Shown here piece by piece: positions 38,131 through 47,818 of a stretch of DNA of 60,947 bases. The position numbers and the translations under genes are program-made. The notes beneath the pieces are model-generated. The model did no database searches. It was not told the origin of the DNA and saw nothing but the letters and a program-made list of their open reading frames with translations. Within the stretch, counting starts at the first letter, position 1. Every line of letters begins with the position of its first letter. This DNA is from Oscillospiraceae bacterium (GTDB lineage: Bacteria; Bacillota; Clostridia; TANB77; CAG-508), in contig WQVL01000005.1 of assembly GCA_009785865.1 (NCBI GenBank), forward strand, positions 1-60,947, written 5' to 3'.

Positions 38131-39141
38131 ATGCCGTTTATAGAGGATATAAAAGACGAAGCAAGAAAAGATAAAAAGAGAATAATTTTGCCAGAGGCTA
38201 CTGAAGTAAGAATATTAAAAGCAACGGAGAAAATTGGTAAAGAAGGATTTGCACAAGTAATATTGATAGGAAAAAAAGAAGAGATTCTTAAGGTGGCAAA
38301 GGAAAATGAAATAGACATATCAAGTGCTGAAATAATTGATCCAGATGAATGTGACAAAACTGAACTGTATACAAACAAGTTATTTGGGTTAAGACAACGT
38401 AAAGGATTAACAGAAAAAGGTGCTATGGAGTTAATGAAATATCCGATATATTTTGGAATGATGATGGTCAAAGAAGGAGATGCAGATGGACTAGTTGCAG
38501 GAGCAATACATTCAACAGCAGATGTGCTAAGACCAGCGCTTCAAATCATTAAAACTGAACCTGGAACAAAGATAGTTTCTTCATTTTCTCTTATGGTTGT
38601 GCCTGATTGTGCATATGGAGAAAAAGGAGTATTTGCTTTTTCGGATACAGGAATAAATCAAAATCCAAATAGTGAAGAATTATCGGAAATTGCTATTTCT
38701 ACAGCGAAAAGCTTTGAATGTTTATTAGGAAAAGAAGCGAAAGTAGCAATGCTTTCATATTCAACATATGGAAGCGCGAAAGCGGATGAAGTAAGTAAAG
38801 TAAGTGATGCTATGAATATAGTTAAGGAAAAGGAGCCAGGACTGGATATTGATGGAGAAATGCAATTAGATGCGGCGATCATTACAAGTGTTGGAGAAAT
38901 TAAAGCTCCTGGAAGTAAAGTAGCAGGGAAAGCGAATGTATTAATATTTCCAAATTTAGACTCAGGGAATATAGGTTATAAATTAGTTGAAAGATTAGCA
39001 AAAGCAGAAGCATATGGTCCGATATGTCAAGGACTAGCAAAACCAGTAAATGATTTGTCAAGAGGATGCAAGGCTGATGATATTGTAGGAGTAGTAGCTA
39101 TTACTGCAGTTCAAGCACAAAGAGCTGAACAAGCTCAATAA
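38131..39141 (+). CDS. pta: Phosphate acetyltransferase
   Basis: 336 residues, the short form. Converts acetyl-CoA and phosphate to acetyl phosphate. Family segments: RIILPEATEVRILKA, GDADGLVAGAIHSTADVLRP, AMLSYSTYGSAK, ANVLIFPNLDSGNIGYKL and GPICQGLAKPVNDLSRGC. 55 nt upstream of ackA, forming the ATP-yielding acetate branch. AGGAGG precedes ATG 38131. No CGG in frame. Confidence 0.97.
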   Translation: MPFIEDIKDEARKDKKRIILPEATEVRILKATEKIGKEGFAQVILIGKKEEILKVAKENEIDISSAEIIDPDECDKTELYTNKLFGLRQRKGLTEKGAMELMKYPIYFGMMMVKEGDADGLVAGAIHSTADVLRPALQIIKTEPGTKIVSSFSLMVVPDCAYGEKGVFAFSDTGINQNPNSEELSEIAISTAKSFECLLGKEAKVAMLSYSTYGSAKADEVSKVSDAMNIVKEKEPGLDIDGEMQLDAAIITSVGEIKAPGSKVAGKANVLIFPNLDSGNIGYKLVERLAKAEAYGPICQGLAKPVNDLSRGCKADDIVGVVAITAVQAQRAEQAQ

Positions 39142-39196
39142 TCATGTTATTAATTAATATATATAATCCAAATTTACAAAGAAAAGGAGAAAGCAT

Positions 39197-40399
39197 ATGA
39201 AAATTCTAGTAATAAACTGTGGAAGTTCATCATTGAAATATCAATTGATGGAAATGGAAAACAAAGAAGTTTTAGCATCTGGGAAATGTGACAGAATAGG
39301 AGTTCAATCAATAAACAAGCCATTTATTGAATACAAAAGATTAGGTGGAGAAGAAATAATAGAAGAGTTGGATTTGCCAGATCATACAGTAGCTTGTGAA
39401 AAAATAGTAGAATATCTTTTAAATCCAGAATTCGGAGTAATCAGTGATCTAAGTGAAATAGATGCAGTTGGACATAGAGGAGTTCATGGTGGTGAAAGTA
39501 TTAGAGAATCTGTAATTATAACAGATGAGATTCTTGAGTTGTTTGAAAAATGTTCTGATTTTGCACCATTGCACAACCCAGCAAACTTGCAAGGAATAAA
39601 TGCATGTATGAAAACAATGCCAGGAGTACCACAAGTATTAGTACTTGATACAGCATTTCATTCTGACATGCCTGAGCATGCTGCTATGTATGCTATACCA
39701 TACGAATATTATGAGAAATATGGAGTAAAAAGATATGGTTTTCATGGTACATCTCATAAATATGTGACTGAAGAAGCTTCGAGAAGATTGGGAATAGATA
39801 TAGAAGATATAAATATGATATCATGCCATTTAGGAAATGGGGCAAGTGTAGCTGCTATTAGAAATGGAAAGAGTGTTGATACATCTATGGGATTCACCCC
39901 GTTAGAAGGACTAATAATGGGAACTAGAAGTGGTGATATGGATCCTGCAATCATAGAATTTATAATGCATAGAGATAATATTTCAATAGAAGAGATGACT
40001 ACAATATTAAACAAAAAATCTGGACTGCTTGGGATATCAGGAGTAACAGGAGATGTTAGAGATTTAAAACAACTAATGAACGATGGAAATGAAAGAGCTA
40101 AACTAGCACTTGAAATGTTTACATACAGGGTAAAAAAATATATTGGAGCATACATGGCTGTTTTAGGACATGTTGATGTAATTACATTTGAAGGTGGTAT
40201 AGGAGAATACAATAGAGACTTAGTAGAAAATTGTGTTTCTAACATGGAAGACTTCGGTATTAAAGTAAATAGAAATAGAACTGAGGAAGAAGAAGCGCAA
40301 GGAGTTATAACGACTTCAGATTCAAGAATAAAAGTATTAGTAATAAGAACAAATGAAGAATTAAAAATAGCAGAAGAAACAATGGAACTAGTAAAATAA
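39197..40399 (+). CDS. ackA: Acetate kinase
   Basis: 400 residues. Makes ATP and acetate from acetyl phosphate. Motifs: NCGSSSLKYQL, VGHRGVHGGE, FHGTSHKYV, GNGASVAAIRNGKSVDTSMG, TRSGDMDP and the late FEGGIGEY. Pair of pta. AAAGGAG precedes ATG 39197. No CGG in frame. Confidence 0.98.
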   Translation: MKILVINCGSSSLKYQLMEMENKEVLASGKCDRIGVQSINKPFIEYKRLGGEEIIEELDLPDHTVACEKIVEYLLNPEFGVISDLSEIDAVGHRGVHGGESIRESVIITDEILELFEKCSDFAPLHNPANLQGINACMKTMPGVPQVLVLDTAFHSDMPEHAAMYAIPYEYYEKYGVKRYGFHGTSHKYVTEEASRRLGIDIEDINMISCHLGNGASVAAIRNGKSVDTSMGFTPLEGLIMGTRSGDMDPAIIEFIMHRDNISIEEMTTILNKKSGLLGISGVTGDVRDLKQLMNDGNERAKLALEMFTYRVKKYIGAYMAVLGHVDVITFEGGIGEYNRDLVENCVSNMEDFGIKVNRNRTEEEEAQGVITTSDSRIKVLVIRTNEELKIAEETMELVK

Positions 40400-40410
40400 A
40401 AAAAGAAAAA

Positions 40411-40447
40411 ATGATTAGTAAAGCAAAATTTACTAATCATTTTTTTG
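40411..40447 (+). terminator. Terminator of pta-ackA
   Basis: ATGATTAGTAAA pairs with TTTACTAATCAT, followed by seven T. Confidence 0.9.
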
Positions 40448-40741
40448 TTGTCTAGAAAAAACTACAGAAGTAATGAAGAGAAGATATGAATATGGATTGC
40501 CTAATTGACATAACGAGCAAAAAGCGATATAATGGCAACAAGAATTTGGTTGAGCTTAGAAATAGTTTTATTTCTTCGGCCCAAAGTCTTAACATTCTAA
40601 ATCCAAGGAGGGTAGGCAACAAAAGAGATAACATCAAACTACAAGAGATGAGACATCTTTTTGGATGTTAAGCGAGGAGACTTTTCTCCTAAAGCACATT
40701 GAAATTAATTTGATTATTCTTTTCGCAAAGGAGCTAAAACA
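40448..40741 (+). promoter_or_regulatory. Promoter and long leader of adhE
   Basis: TTGACA (40505-40510), 17 nt, TATAAT (40528-40533). A leader of about 200 nt precedes ATG 40742. It contains AGACATC..GGATGTT and GAGGAG..CTCC hairpins. Long adhE leaders are often regulated by redox or RNA processing, but I see no named motif. No gene is visible here. Confidence 0.65.
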
Positions 40742-43330
40742 ATGAGTGACAACTCAGGTAAACAGAAAAGCTATCTTGATGGTCTTATTAAGAAGGCCCA
40801 ACTAGCGGAAAATGCCTATCTAGGCATGACTCAAGAGCAAATCATAGAAATAGTTCGCAAAGCGGCAAATGCGGCAGGACACAAACGGACGGCACTATTA
40901 CTAGCCAAAATGGCAGTAGAAGAAACGGGACGAGGTCGTGTAGAGCATAAACGCATAAAGAATCTTTATGCGGTTGAATTTGTGCTTAAGAACATCCTCC
41001 CACTAAAAACAGTTGGTGTGGTTGAAGAGTGTAAGCAGGAAGGCTATGCAGTAATAGCTAAGCCTGTGGGCACAATTGCGGCCCTAACGCCAACAACAAA
41101 CCCAACATCTACAGTTATCTTTAAAGCGCTTATGGCTTTGATGACAAGAAACCCAATAATTTTTGCGCCTCATCCAGCTGCAACAAATTGCAGTATAGAG
41201 GCTGCAAGAATTATAAGAGATGCGGCAATAGCGGCAGGTGCGCCTGAGGATTGCATCCAATGGATTGAGCCGCCCTATATGTCAAAAGAGACGACAACAG
41301 AACTTATGAAGCATCCTGGTGTTAAAGTGGTGTTAGCTACAGGTGGTGCACAAATGTCCAAAGCGGCATACTCATCTGGCAAACCAGCTATAGGCGTAGG
41401 TCCTGGGAACGCACCATGCTATATTCATAGTTCGGCGAACCTTGAACAAGCATGTAATGATATCATATTGTCGGTTACATTTGACTATGGTATGATTTGT
41501 GCAACCGAGCGGGCTGTAATTCTGGATAAGTCAATAGCAGGGCGTTTTGAGTCAATTATGACACAAAATTGCTGCTATTTCTTGACAGCGGAAGAAACAG
41601 CCTTACTAACAAGCTATATGTTTGGCGAAGAAAATCGACTGAACCCGGATCCTGTAGGGAGAAGTGCTACTTGGATAGCGGAGCAAGCGGGAATAGAAGT
41701 GCCTGAGGGTACTGAAATACTTCTTGCGCCTTTATCAGGAGTAGGAGAAGAGTATCCTTTATCACAGGAAAAACTCTCTCCAGTGCTTGCTTACTATACA
41801 GTTGATGGAGTGGAACAAGCAACAGAAGTGGCATGTGCTATTCTGGAACTGAATGGTGAAGGGCATACTGCAGCTATTCATATAGCTGAGGACAACGAGG
41901 ATATTAAAGTTTATATGCACGCAGTAAATGCTGGCCGTGTTATTGTAAATTCGCCTTCAGCGCATGGAGCGATTGGTGGCCTTTACAACAACTTAGTACC
42001 TTCCCTGACATTAGGGTGTGGTAGCTATGGAGGAAACGGAACAACAGACAACGTTACCGCTGGTCATCTCTTAAATTATATAAGAGTTGCATATAGGCGG
42101 GATAAAAAGCTGTGGTTCAGAAATCCTCCAGATATTCATAGAGGGATGTACTCAACCTCACATCTTCAAGTTGTAGATGATGTAGAGAGAGTATTCATAG
42201 TAACTGATGACACAATGGTCGAATTGGGCTACGTGGACATCGTGCGAAGAGAATTGGCGAAGCGAAGCAATGCTGTGGAGGTTAGACTTTTCACAGATGT
42301 AGAGCCTGATCCTTCTATCCAAACGGTTGAGCGCGGCGTGCAAGCTATGAGGGATTTCCAACCAGACACAATTATTGCGCTGGGCGGAGGATCCCCGATG
42401 GATGCGGCTAAAATAATGAGGTTATTGTACGAGCATCCTGAGCTTAGCCTTGAAGACCTAACAATGCCGTTCTTGGATATTAACAAGCGGGTTGTGAAGT
42501 TTCCAAAGCTAGGAGCAAAGGTAAGAAAGCTTATTTGTATCCCGACAACATCGGGTACAGGGTCAGAGGTAACGCCATTTGCGGTTATTACTGACAAAGT
42601 AACAGGGGAGAAATACCCAATTGCAGATTATGTGCTTACTCCTGAGGTCGCAATTGTGGATCCGCAGTATGTATTGTCAGCACCTAAATGGGTTGTAGCT
42701 GATACGGGCGCAGATGTTCTAACTCATGCTATAGAAGCACTGGTGTCTGCACTTGCAACATCAACTACTGATGCGCATGCTTACGAAGCCATTAAGCTGG
42801 TTTTCAACAATTTCGTAAAGAGCTATAACGGTGACGCGAAAGCAAGGGAAAATATGCATTATGCTTCTCTTGAGGCTGGCTTGGCATTTGCTAATGCGTT
42901 CTTAGGGATTAATCACAGTTTAGCCCATAAAATTGGCGCAGAATATGGTGTGCCGCATGGACGGGCGAACGCGATTTTATTACCTCACGTAATCCGATAT
43001 AATTCGGAAAGGCCTACTCTGAGAGTGGCATTCCCAAATTATTCGAAACCGATGGCTGCGTCGAAGTACGCAGCACTTGCAAAATCTTTAGGCTTATCGG
43101 CAAGTACGGAGGAAGAAGGTGTGGCCTCTTTGATAAGAGCCATACAGGATCTTTTCAAGCAAGTGAAGTTGCCGAGCAGACTCAGAGAGTGCGATGGTAT
43201 TACCGAAGAAGATTTCATGAAAGTGGTTGGTGATCTGGCCGAATTGGCATTTGAAGACCAATGCACAAGTGCGAATCCAAGACTTCCGGAAATTTCGGAC
43301 TTAAGGGATTTGTATATCAAAGCTTTCTAA
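40742..43330 (+). CDS. adhE: Bifunctional acetaldehyde-CoA/alcohol dehydrogenase AdhE
   Basis: 862 residues, full length. The N-terminal aldehyde dehydrogenase half has the catalytic Cys in YGMICATER. The C-terminal iron alcohol dehydrogenase half has GGGSPMDAAKIM, PTTSGTGSEVTPFAV, GINHSLAHKIGA and PHGRANAILLPH with the metal-binding His. It reduces acetyl-CoA to ethanol and re-oxidises NADH, the counterpart of pta-ackA. G+C and codon use differ sharply from the neighbours. Five in-frame CGG codons (40886, 41510, 42098, 42488, 42962) are read as Arg, including HGRANA. AAGGAG precedes ATG 40742. Confidence 0.97.
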   Translation: MSDNSGKQKSYLDGLIKKAQLAENAYLGMTQEQIIEIVRKAANAAGHKRTALLLAKMAVEETGRGRVEHKRIKNLYAVEFVLKNILPLKTVGVVEECKQEGYAVIAKPVGTIAALTPTTNPTSTVIFKALMALMTRNPIIFAPHPAATNCSIEAARIIRDAAIAAGAPEDCIQWIEPPYMSKETTTELMKHPGVKVVLATGGAQMSKAAYSSGKPAIGVGPGNAPCYIHSSANLEQACNDIILSVTFDYGMICATERAVILDKSIAGRFESIMTQNCCYFLTAEETALLTSYMFGEENRLNPDPVGRSATWIAEQAGIEVPEGTEILLAPLSGVGEEYPLSQEKLSPVLAYYTVDGVEQATEVACAILELNGEGHTAAIHIAEDNEDIKVYMHAVNAGRVIVNSPSAHGAIGGLYNNLVPSLTLGCGSYGGNGTTDNVTAGHLLNYIRVAYRRDKKLWFRNPPDIHRGMYSTSHLQVVDDVERVFIVTDDTMVELGYVDIVRRELAKRSNAVEVRLFTDVEPDPSIQTVERGVQAMRDFQPDTIIALGGGSPMDAAKIMRLLYEHPELSLEDLTMPFLDINKRVVKFPKLGAKVRKLICIPTTSGTGSEVTPFAVITDKVTGEKYPIADYVLTPEVAIVDPQYVLSAPKWVVADTGADVLTHAIEALVSALATSTTDAHAYEAIKLVFNNFVKSYNGDAKARENMHYASLEAGLAFANAFLGINHSLAHKIGAEYGVPHGRANAILLPHVIRYNSERPTLRVAFPNYSKPMAASKYAALAKSLGLSASTEEEGVASLIRAIQDLFKQVKLPSRLRECDGITEEDFMKVVGDLAELAFEDQCTSANPRLPEISDLRDLYIKAF

Positions 43331-43437
43331 TGTTTTAAAATGGTGTAATGTTGTAAAAAAATGCTATAATGTTTATTTAGAGCATTAAACGTGGTGAAGC
43401 ATTAGTGTAATTGAATTAGATTTCAAATGAAAAAAAG

Positions 43438-43478
43438 AAAGGTGAAGTAGATTTATTCTGCTTCACCTTTTCTTTTTT
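43438..43478 (+). terminator. Terminator of adhE
   Basis: AAAGGTGAAGTAG pairs with CTGCTTCACCTTT, followed by TCTTTTTT. Confidence 0.85.
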
Positions 43479-43512
43479 AATGATTATTCAGTGTATTCTA
43501 TGTATTTCTATA

Positions 43513-44184
43513 TTATTGACTTGACTCGAGAGATCCTATGCGTCTTTCCCAAGCTCTTACAACTTGCATTCTTCTTTGTTCACCTAATTCTTCATTAAAA
43601 GCAAATATGCTAGGTGCATTTGGTACACCGGCTAGAAAAGTTGCTTGCTCAAATGTAAGTTCACTAGGAGGGACTCCGAAGAATCCATAAGAAGCATCTC
43701 TAATTCCATGAAATCCTCTGCCGTAATATATTACATTTACATATAGTTCTAAGATTTCATCCTTTGTATACATTCTTTCTAGGTCCAAAGCAACAAACAG
43801 TTCAGCAACTTTTCTAGAAGCTTGCCTATCTTGAGTGAAGTAGAGCCATCTACCAAGCTGTTGAGTTATTCCACTTGCTCCGTAATCAAAAGAAAAACTT
43901 GCCACATTAACAAATAGAGCGTTCCCGGTTGCGAGCAAATCTATACCCGGATGGTTATAGAATCTATGGTCTTCAACTGCTACGATAGCGGTTAAAAAAT
44001 ATTCGGAAATTTCATCAATTTCTATGAAATTTTCTCTAGTTCGAATTTCATTTACAGCATCATAAACAGAAATCTCATCTACCGCGTCCCTATATTGAGT
44101 ATAACCAATATACCAAATTATGCTAACAGGAGTAATAATGAGAATTGTAAGAATAACGAATGTCCAAATTAGAATTTTCTTCAT
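43513..44184 (-). CDS. Monofunctional peptidoglycan transglycosylase (GT51)
   Basis: 223 residues: one membrane anchor (WTFVILTILIITPVSIIWYI), then a GT51 domain with the catalytic-Glu motif VAVEDHRFYNHPGID, SGITQQLGRWLYF, RKVAELFVALDLER and ILELYVNVIYYGRG. It polymerises glycan strands from lipid II and lacks a penicillin-binding transpeptidase domain. ATG 44184 follows GAGGTG; an in-frame GTG lies upstream. No CGG in frame. Confidence 0.9.
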   Translation of the reverse strand: MKKILIWTFVILTILIITPVSIIWYIGYTQYRDAVDEISVYDAVNEIRTRENFIEIDEISEYFLTAIVAVEDHRFYNHPGIDLLATGNALFVNVASFSFDYGASGITQQLGRWLYFTQDRQASRKVAELFVALDLERMYTKDEILELYVNVIYYGRGFHGIRDASYGFFGVPPSELTFEQATFLAGVPNAPSIFAFNEELGEQRRMQVVRAWERRIGSLESSQ

Positions 44185-44252
44185 AATAATCACCTCGTTT
44201 TTAAATAAATATGTATGCTCATATATTATATCATATAATATATGAGTGACAT

Positions 44253-44567
44253 TTAGGTGACAAAATTTTGAAAATTATTGTATAAGTTATCTAGTGTTAT
44301 TATGATTTCTTTCTCGCTTGCAGTATGCATTATCTGAGATAATTCATTATAATATTGCCCGAAAAACAAATTACCTTCTTGAGTTAACATATCACTATTC
44401 AAACTGTCGTATTCTCCAAGTGCTTCGATGCCATCATTAGTAAGCATATTTTTATAATTAAGCCAATCAAATATTGTTTTAAAATAACTATGTACTATTA
44501 CTTTTGGTATGGGGTGTGCGGCATCTTCAGTATGCCATTTTGCTTTATCATATATTTTTAGTTCCAT
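44253..44567 (-). CDS. Hypothetical protein, 104 aa
   Basis: Small soluble helical protein starting MELKIYDKAKWHTEDAAHPI. No family confidently recognised. It is probably cytosolic. GGAGAG precedes ATG 44567. No CGG. Confidence 0.72.
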   Translation of the reverse strand: MELKIYDKAKWHTEDAAHPIPKVIVHSYFKTIFDWLNYKNMLTNDGIEALGEYDSLNSDMLTQEGNLFFGQYYNELSQIMHTASEKEIIITLDNLYNNFQNFVT

Positions 44568-44747
44568 TATTCATCTCTCCTTTTATTAACTCTAACAACA
44601 CAAATTTATTTTATTAGACTAATTATATCATAAAAGTAAAAATGAATTTCAAATGGCAAGGTTTTGAGAATTATATATTTTTACATAGAGATATTGATTT
44701 TTTATTGCAAAAGATATATATATAATACAGATAGTGAGGCGAAAGAA

Positions 44748-45404
44748 ATGAGTAAAATACTTATAGTATCAGGTGGGAATGTAGATAAAGAATTTATAAA
44801 CCGATATCTTGAAATGGCAGGAAAGTGGGATGCTATTATTGCAGCAGATAAAGGGCTAGAGATGTTGGATGAATTAGAAATACTTCCTGATCATATTGTA
44901 GGAGACTTAGATTCTGTAAGTAGAGAGATATTAAGCAAATATGAAGGTCGCAGCCAAATACATAGGTATGATTCTGAAAAGGATTATACAGATACAGATA
45001 TAGCGCTTAAGCTAGCGATAGAACTGGGAGCAAAAGAAGTAATAATTTTTGGCGCTGTAGGAACAAGATTTGATCATAATATTTCTAATATTCAAACTAT
45101 GAAAGCTGCATTAGAAAACAATGTAGATTGTAAAATTGTTGATTTCAATAATGAAATTAGATTGATAGACAAAGCTACTACTATTATTAGAAAAGCAAAT
45201 GATTACTTTGATTATAAATTTGTTTCTTTATTACCACTAACAACGGCTGTAAGAGGAATTACTTTAAGAGGGTTTAAGTATTTGTTAGAGAACAAAACAT
45301 TAGCTATTGGTGAAAGCATAGGAGTGAGCAATGAACAAGTTGAACAAGAAGCAACAATAGATTTAGAAGAAGGAATATTGATGGTGATTAGATCTAAAGA
45401 TTAA
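44748..45404 (+). CDS. thiN: Thiamine pyrophosphokinase
   Basis: 218 residues. Transfers pyrophosphate from ATP to thiamine. Motifs: DAIIAADKGLEML, LPDHIVGDLDSV, EKDYTDTDIALKLAIE and FGAVGTRFDHNISNI. ATG 44748 follows GAGGCGAAAG; an upstream ATG at 44664 is not preceded by a ribosome site. No CGG in frame. Confidence 0.95.
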   Translation: MSKILIVSGGNVDKEFINRYLEMAGKWDAIIAADKGLEMLDELEILPDHIVGDLDSVSREILSKYEGRSQIHRYDSEKDYTDTDIALKLAIELGAKEVIIFGAVGTRFDHNISNIQTMKAALENNVDCKIVDFNNEIRLIDKATTIIRKANDYFDYKFVSLLPLTTAVRGITLRGFKYLLENKTLAIGESIGVSNEQVEQEATIDLEEGILMVIRSKD

Positions 45405-45463
45405 GTGAATTAACTTGGTCTAATATTACATTTATATTACGATACTATGACATATATTTACAG

Positions 45464-45516
45464 TTACCTCTACCTTTCATATAATATTTTAAATATTATA
45501 TGAAAGGTAGAGGTAA
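45464..45516. promoter_or_regulatory. 26-bp perfect inverted repeat covering the ribosome-binding site of 45521
   Basis: Positions 45464-45489 and 45491-45516 are exact complements with one unpaired base. The 3' arm holds GGTAGAGGT, the ribosome site of the next gene. In RNA it would hide that site. No T run follows on either strand, so it is not a plain terminator. Confidence 0.85.
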
Positions 45517-45520
45517 AAAA

Positions 45521-46534
45521 ATGAACAAAAGACTAATGAAAAGTATATTATTAATATTTTTAATGTTAATGATTGCGATGTTAACAGGGTGCATGGGTAC
45601 AGAAAATGAGCCAGAAGAAGATGTTGCATATTATTATGATGAGGAAGAAGATGTATGTGAATTTGAAGAACTTTATGGGCCATTCGCGCCAGAAATGTGG
45701 GTAATAGAAGATGAAGAAACAGGTAATAAGATATATCTGTTTGGGTCTATACATCTTGGAATACCAGAAATGTTTCCGTTACCAGAAAGAGTGCTGCAAG
45801 CGTTTGAAGATAGTGATGTTTTAGCTGTTGAAACAGACACAAGACCATTAGCGACAAATATGGAGTTTGCTTCACTTCAATTAGAGCTTCTTACATTTCA
45901 AGACGGAACAACTTTAAGAGATAATATCTCTGAAGATGATTTAACAGAATTAAGATCAATAGGTAATAGGTTTGGAGTTCCGATTCGTCCAAATTCAATA
46001 TTTACTCCACAAACCTATTTAATGCAGATAGCAACTGCAGCTTGGGAATATATAGGATTCTCAGGTGACTATGGAATCGAAGCATTTTTAATGGGAGAAG
46101 CTGACAGAAGAAGAATGGAAATAGTGGATATAGAAGATGCTTTTGAAAGTTTTAGACTAGCAATAGAAGTATCGGAAGAGGTACAAGACTTTATTCTTAT
46201 GAGCGAATTAGCATCATTTGGAGATGAAGAACTTATGAAGGAATCTCTGGAGTTATTGTTTAGATCATGGGTAAATGGTACGATAGATCTTTATTATGAA
46301 GCTATGTATGAAGCGGTGTATGAATGGCATGGGGAAGAAGGATTGCTTTTATATCTAGAATATATGGAAGGACTTATTTATCTCAGAAATATTATAATGG
46401 CAGAAAGAGCGGTAGAATTCCTAGAAAGTGGAGATGCATATTTCTTTGTGGTAGGAGTATTGCACTTCCCGGGAGAAGATGGAGTTATACAATTACTTAG
46501 AGATAAAGGATTCAATGTAGAACGTGTTATTTAA
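45521..46534 (+). CDS. TraB/GumN-family lipoprotein
   Basis: 337 residues. Signal peptide and lipobox (LTGCMG), acidic linker, then the TraB/GumN domain: IYLFGSIHLGIPEMFPLPE, LAVETDTRP and the C-terminal FFVVGVLHFPGEDGVIQLL with its conserved His (VGxxH). The family is thought to include metal-dependent proteases, but the role here is unknown. Expression may depend on the upstream hairpin. ATG 45521. No CGG in frame. Confidence 0.9.
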   Translation: MNKRLMKSILLIFLMLMIAMLTGCMGTENEPEEDVAYYYDEEEDVCEFEELYGPFAPEMWVIEDEETGNKIYLFGSIHLGIPEMFPLPERVLQAFEDSDVLAVETDTRPLATNMEFASLQLELLTFQDGTTLRDNISEDDLTELRSIGNRFGVPIRPNSIFTPQTYLMQIATAAWEYIGFSGDYGIEAFLMGEADRRRMEIVDIEDAFESFRLAIEVSEEVQDFILMSELASFGDEELMKESLELLFRSWVNGTIDLYYEAMYEAVYEWHGEEGLLLYLEYMEGLIYLRNIIMAERAVEFLESGDAYFFVVGVLHFPGEDGVIQLLRDKGFNVERVI

Positions 46535-46586
46535 TGTTGAATCAAGTTAATACTGAATTAGTAATATAGAAAAATAAAGAAATAAA

Positions 46587-46623
46587 AAATATCCAAAGCT
46601 TTTTCAAAGCTTTGGATATTTTT
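46587..46623. terminator. Bidirectional terminator
   Basis: AAATATCCAAAGCTTT pairs with AAAGCTTTGGATATTT. It lies between convergent genes ending at 46534 and 46633. Confidence 0.88.
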
Positions 46624-46632
46624 GAGTGTGTT

Positions 46633-47256
46633 TTAATTAAAACTTGCAAAATAAGCTGCTAATGAACTTAGTGAATATTCTACAAACACATGAATTTGAC
46701 CGTCTAATGTAATGCCTTCAAATTGGTTGTGACCAATAATGGTATATGTTGAAGTAAAAGGTGCAGGTAGTGAAATCCAATCTACATCCATTCCTCTTGC
46801 TTCTTCTTCAGTGAGGGTAATACTTAATTGATTTCCCTCAATATGGAAAGTACCACGAGTAGTACTAACACCTCCAGGAACATCCCCTACGTTTGATATA
46901 ACTTGGTTTCCAGGCATTAATTCATACATAGAGAAAAAGCCAGAATAAAAACCGAATTCTTGAGAAAAATGAATCTCAGAAGCTACAAAGCTTTCGCCAA
47001 TATCTAGGGTGTAGAAATCTATAGTGTCTTCGTCTTCATCTTCATCATGTCTTTGAGTTTCTTCATATTGTTCATGTTCTTCAGAAGCTGATGAGTCATA
47101 TTCTTCAGAATCTAGATTAAATATGTTTATCACTCCGGTAGAGTCTAGAACTATAGTTGTTACTGCCAATACAAGAACTATAATTAGAACTATAATTGAT
47201 ATAAGTACCCAGCAAGGTACTTGTGCTACTTTTTTGTTTTTAGAATTATTATCCAT
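46633..47256 (-). CDS. Anchored extracytoplasmic protein, lipocalin-like, 207 aa
   Basis: Membrane anchor at about 14-36 (CWVLISIIVLIIVLVLAVTT), acidic linker (EYDSSASEEHEQYEETQR), and a beta domain with GTFHIEGNQLSITLTEEEA, similar in style to the 35361 protein. Function unknown. GGAGAG precedes ATG 47256. No CGG in frame. Confidence 0.8.
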   Translation of the reverse strand: MDNNSKNKKVAQVPCWVLISIIVLIIVLVLAVTTIVLDSTGVINIFNLDSEEYDSSASEEHEQYEETQRHDEDEDEDTIDFYTLDIGESFVASEIHFSQEFGFYSGFFSMYELMPGNQVISNVGDVPGGVSTTRGTFHIEGNQLSITLTEEEARGMDVDWISLPAPFTSTYTIIGHNQFEGITLDGQIHVFVEYSLSSLAAYFASFN

Positions 47257-47456
47257 TAAATCTCTCCTTATATTATTTCTAATTTAGAGTTTATCATGAC
47301 AAGAGAAAAATGTAAATAATTGAAATTTAGATATTACACTAGATAAATGAATAATAGAAAGTGGTGTAAAATTTTATGATTAAAGTAAACATGATTAAAA
47401 TACTATATGGATTAAAAATAGAAAAATACAAATAATAGTATTGAAGGAGGTTTATT

Positions 47457-47633
47457 ATGGACGATAAACAAAAAATAAATTGTACTGTGGGAAGTTGTCA
47501 ATTTCATGATGATGAGAAACACGAATGTGAGCTGAATGAAATAACAGTAGAACCATGCTTTGAATGCGACACAGGGGATCCGGAAGAAGAATCGATGTGT
47601 GGAAACTATACTAATGCAGATGAGAAGAAATAA
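47457..47633 (+). CDS. DUF1540 small cysteine-rich protein
   Basis: 58 residues, starting MDDKQKINCTVGSCQFHD and containing six Cys in a C-x4-C...C-x9-C-x2-C arrangement with a late Cys in MCGNY, as in DUF1540 proteins of Clostridia and Bacilli. It probably binds metal and is often sporulation-linked. GGAGG lies 6 nt before ATG 47457. Short but well supported. Confidence 0.85.
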   Translation: MDDKQKINCTVGSCQFHDDEKHECELNEITVEPCFECDTGDPEEESMCGNYTNADEKK

Positions 47634-47663
47634 AAAAAGACTAATAATTTTGTGAGAAATAGG

Positions 47664-47698
47664 CGTATGGTATGTATATATCATACGTTCATTTTATT
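47664..47698 (+). terminator. Probable terminator of the DUF1540 gene
   Basis: CGTATG and CATACG arms with TTCATTTTATT after. Confidence 0.55.
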
Positions 47699-47818
47699 TC
47701 TAAAAAACGTATTGACATTGGACTCAAATCAAAATAAAATGAAGGTGAAAGTTAATGAAAAATTTTATTAACTATTCACTATTAACTGTGATTTATTCGC
47801 AGATATGGAGGTATGGTT

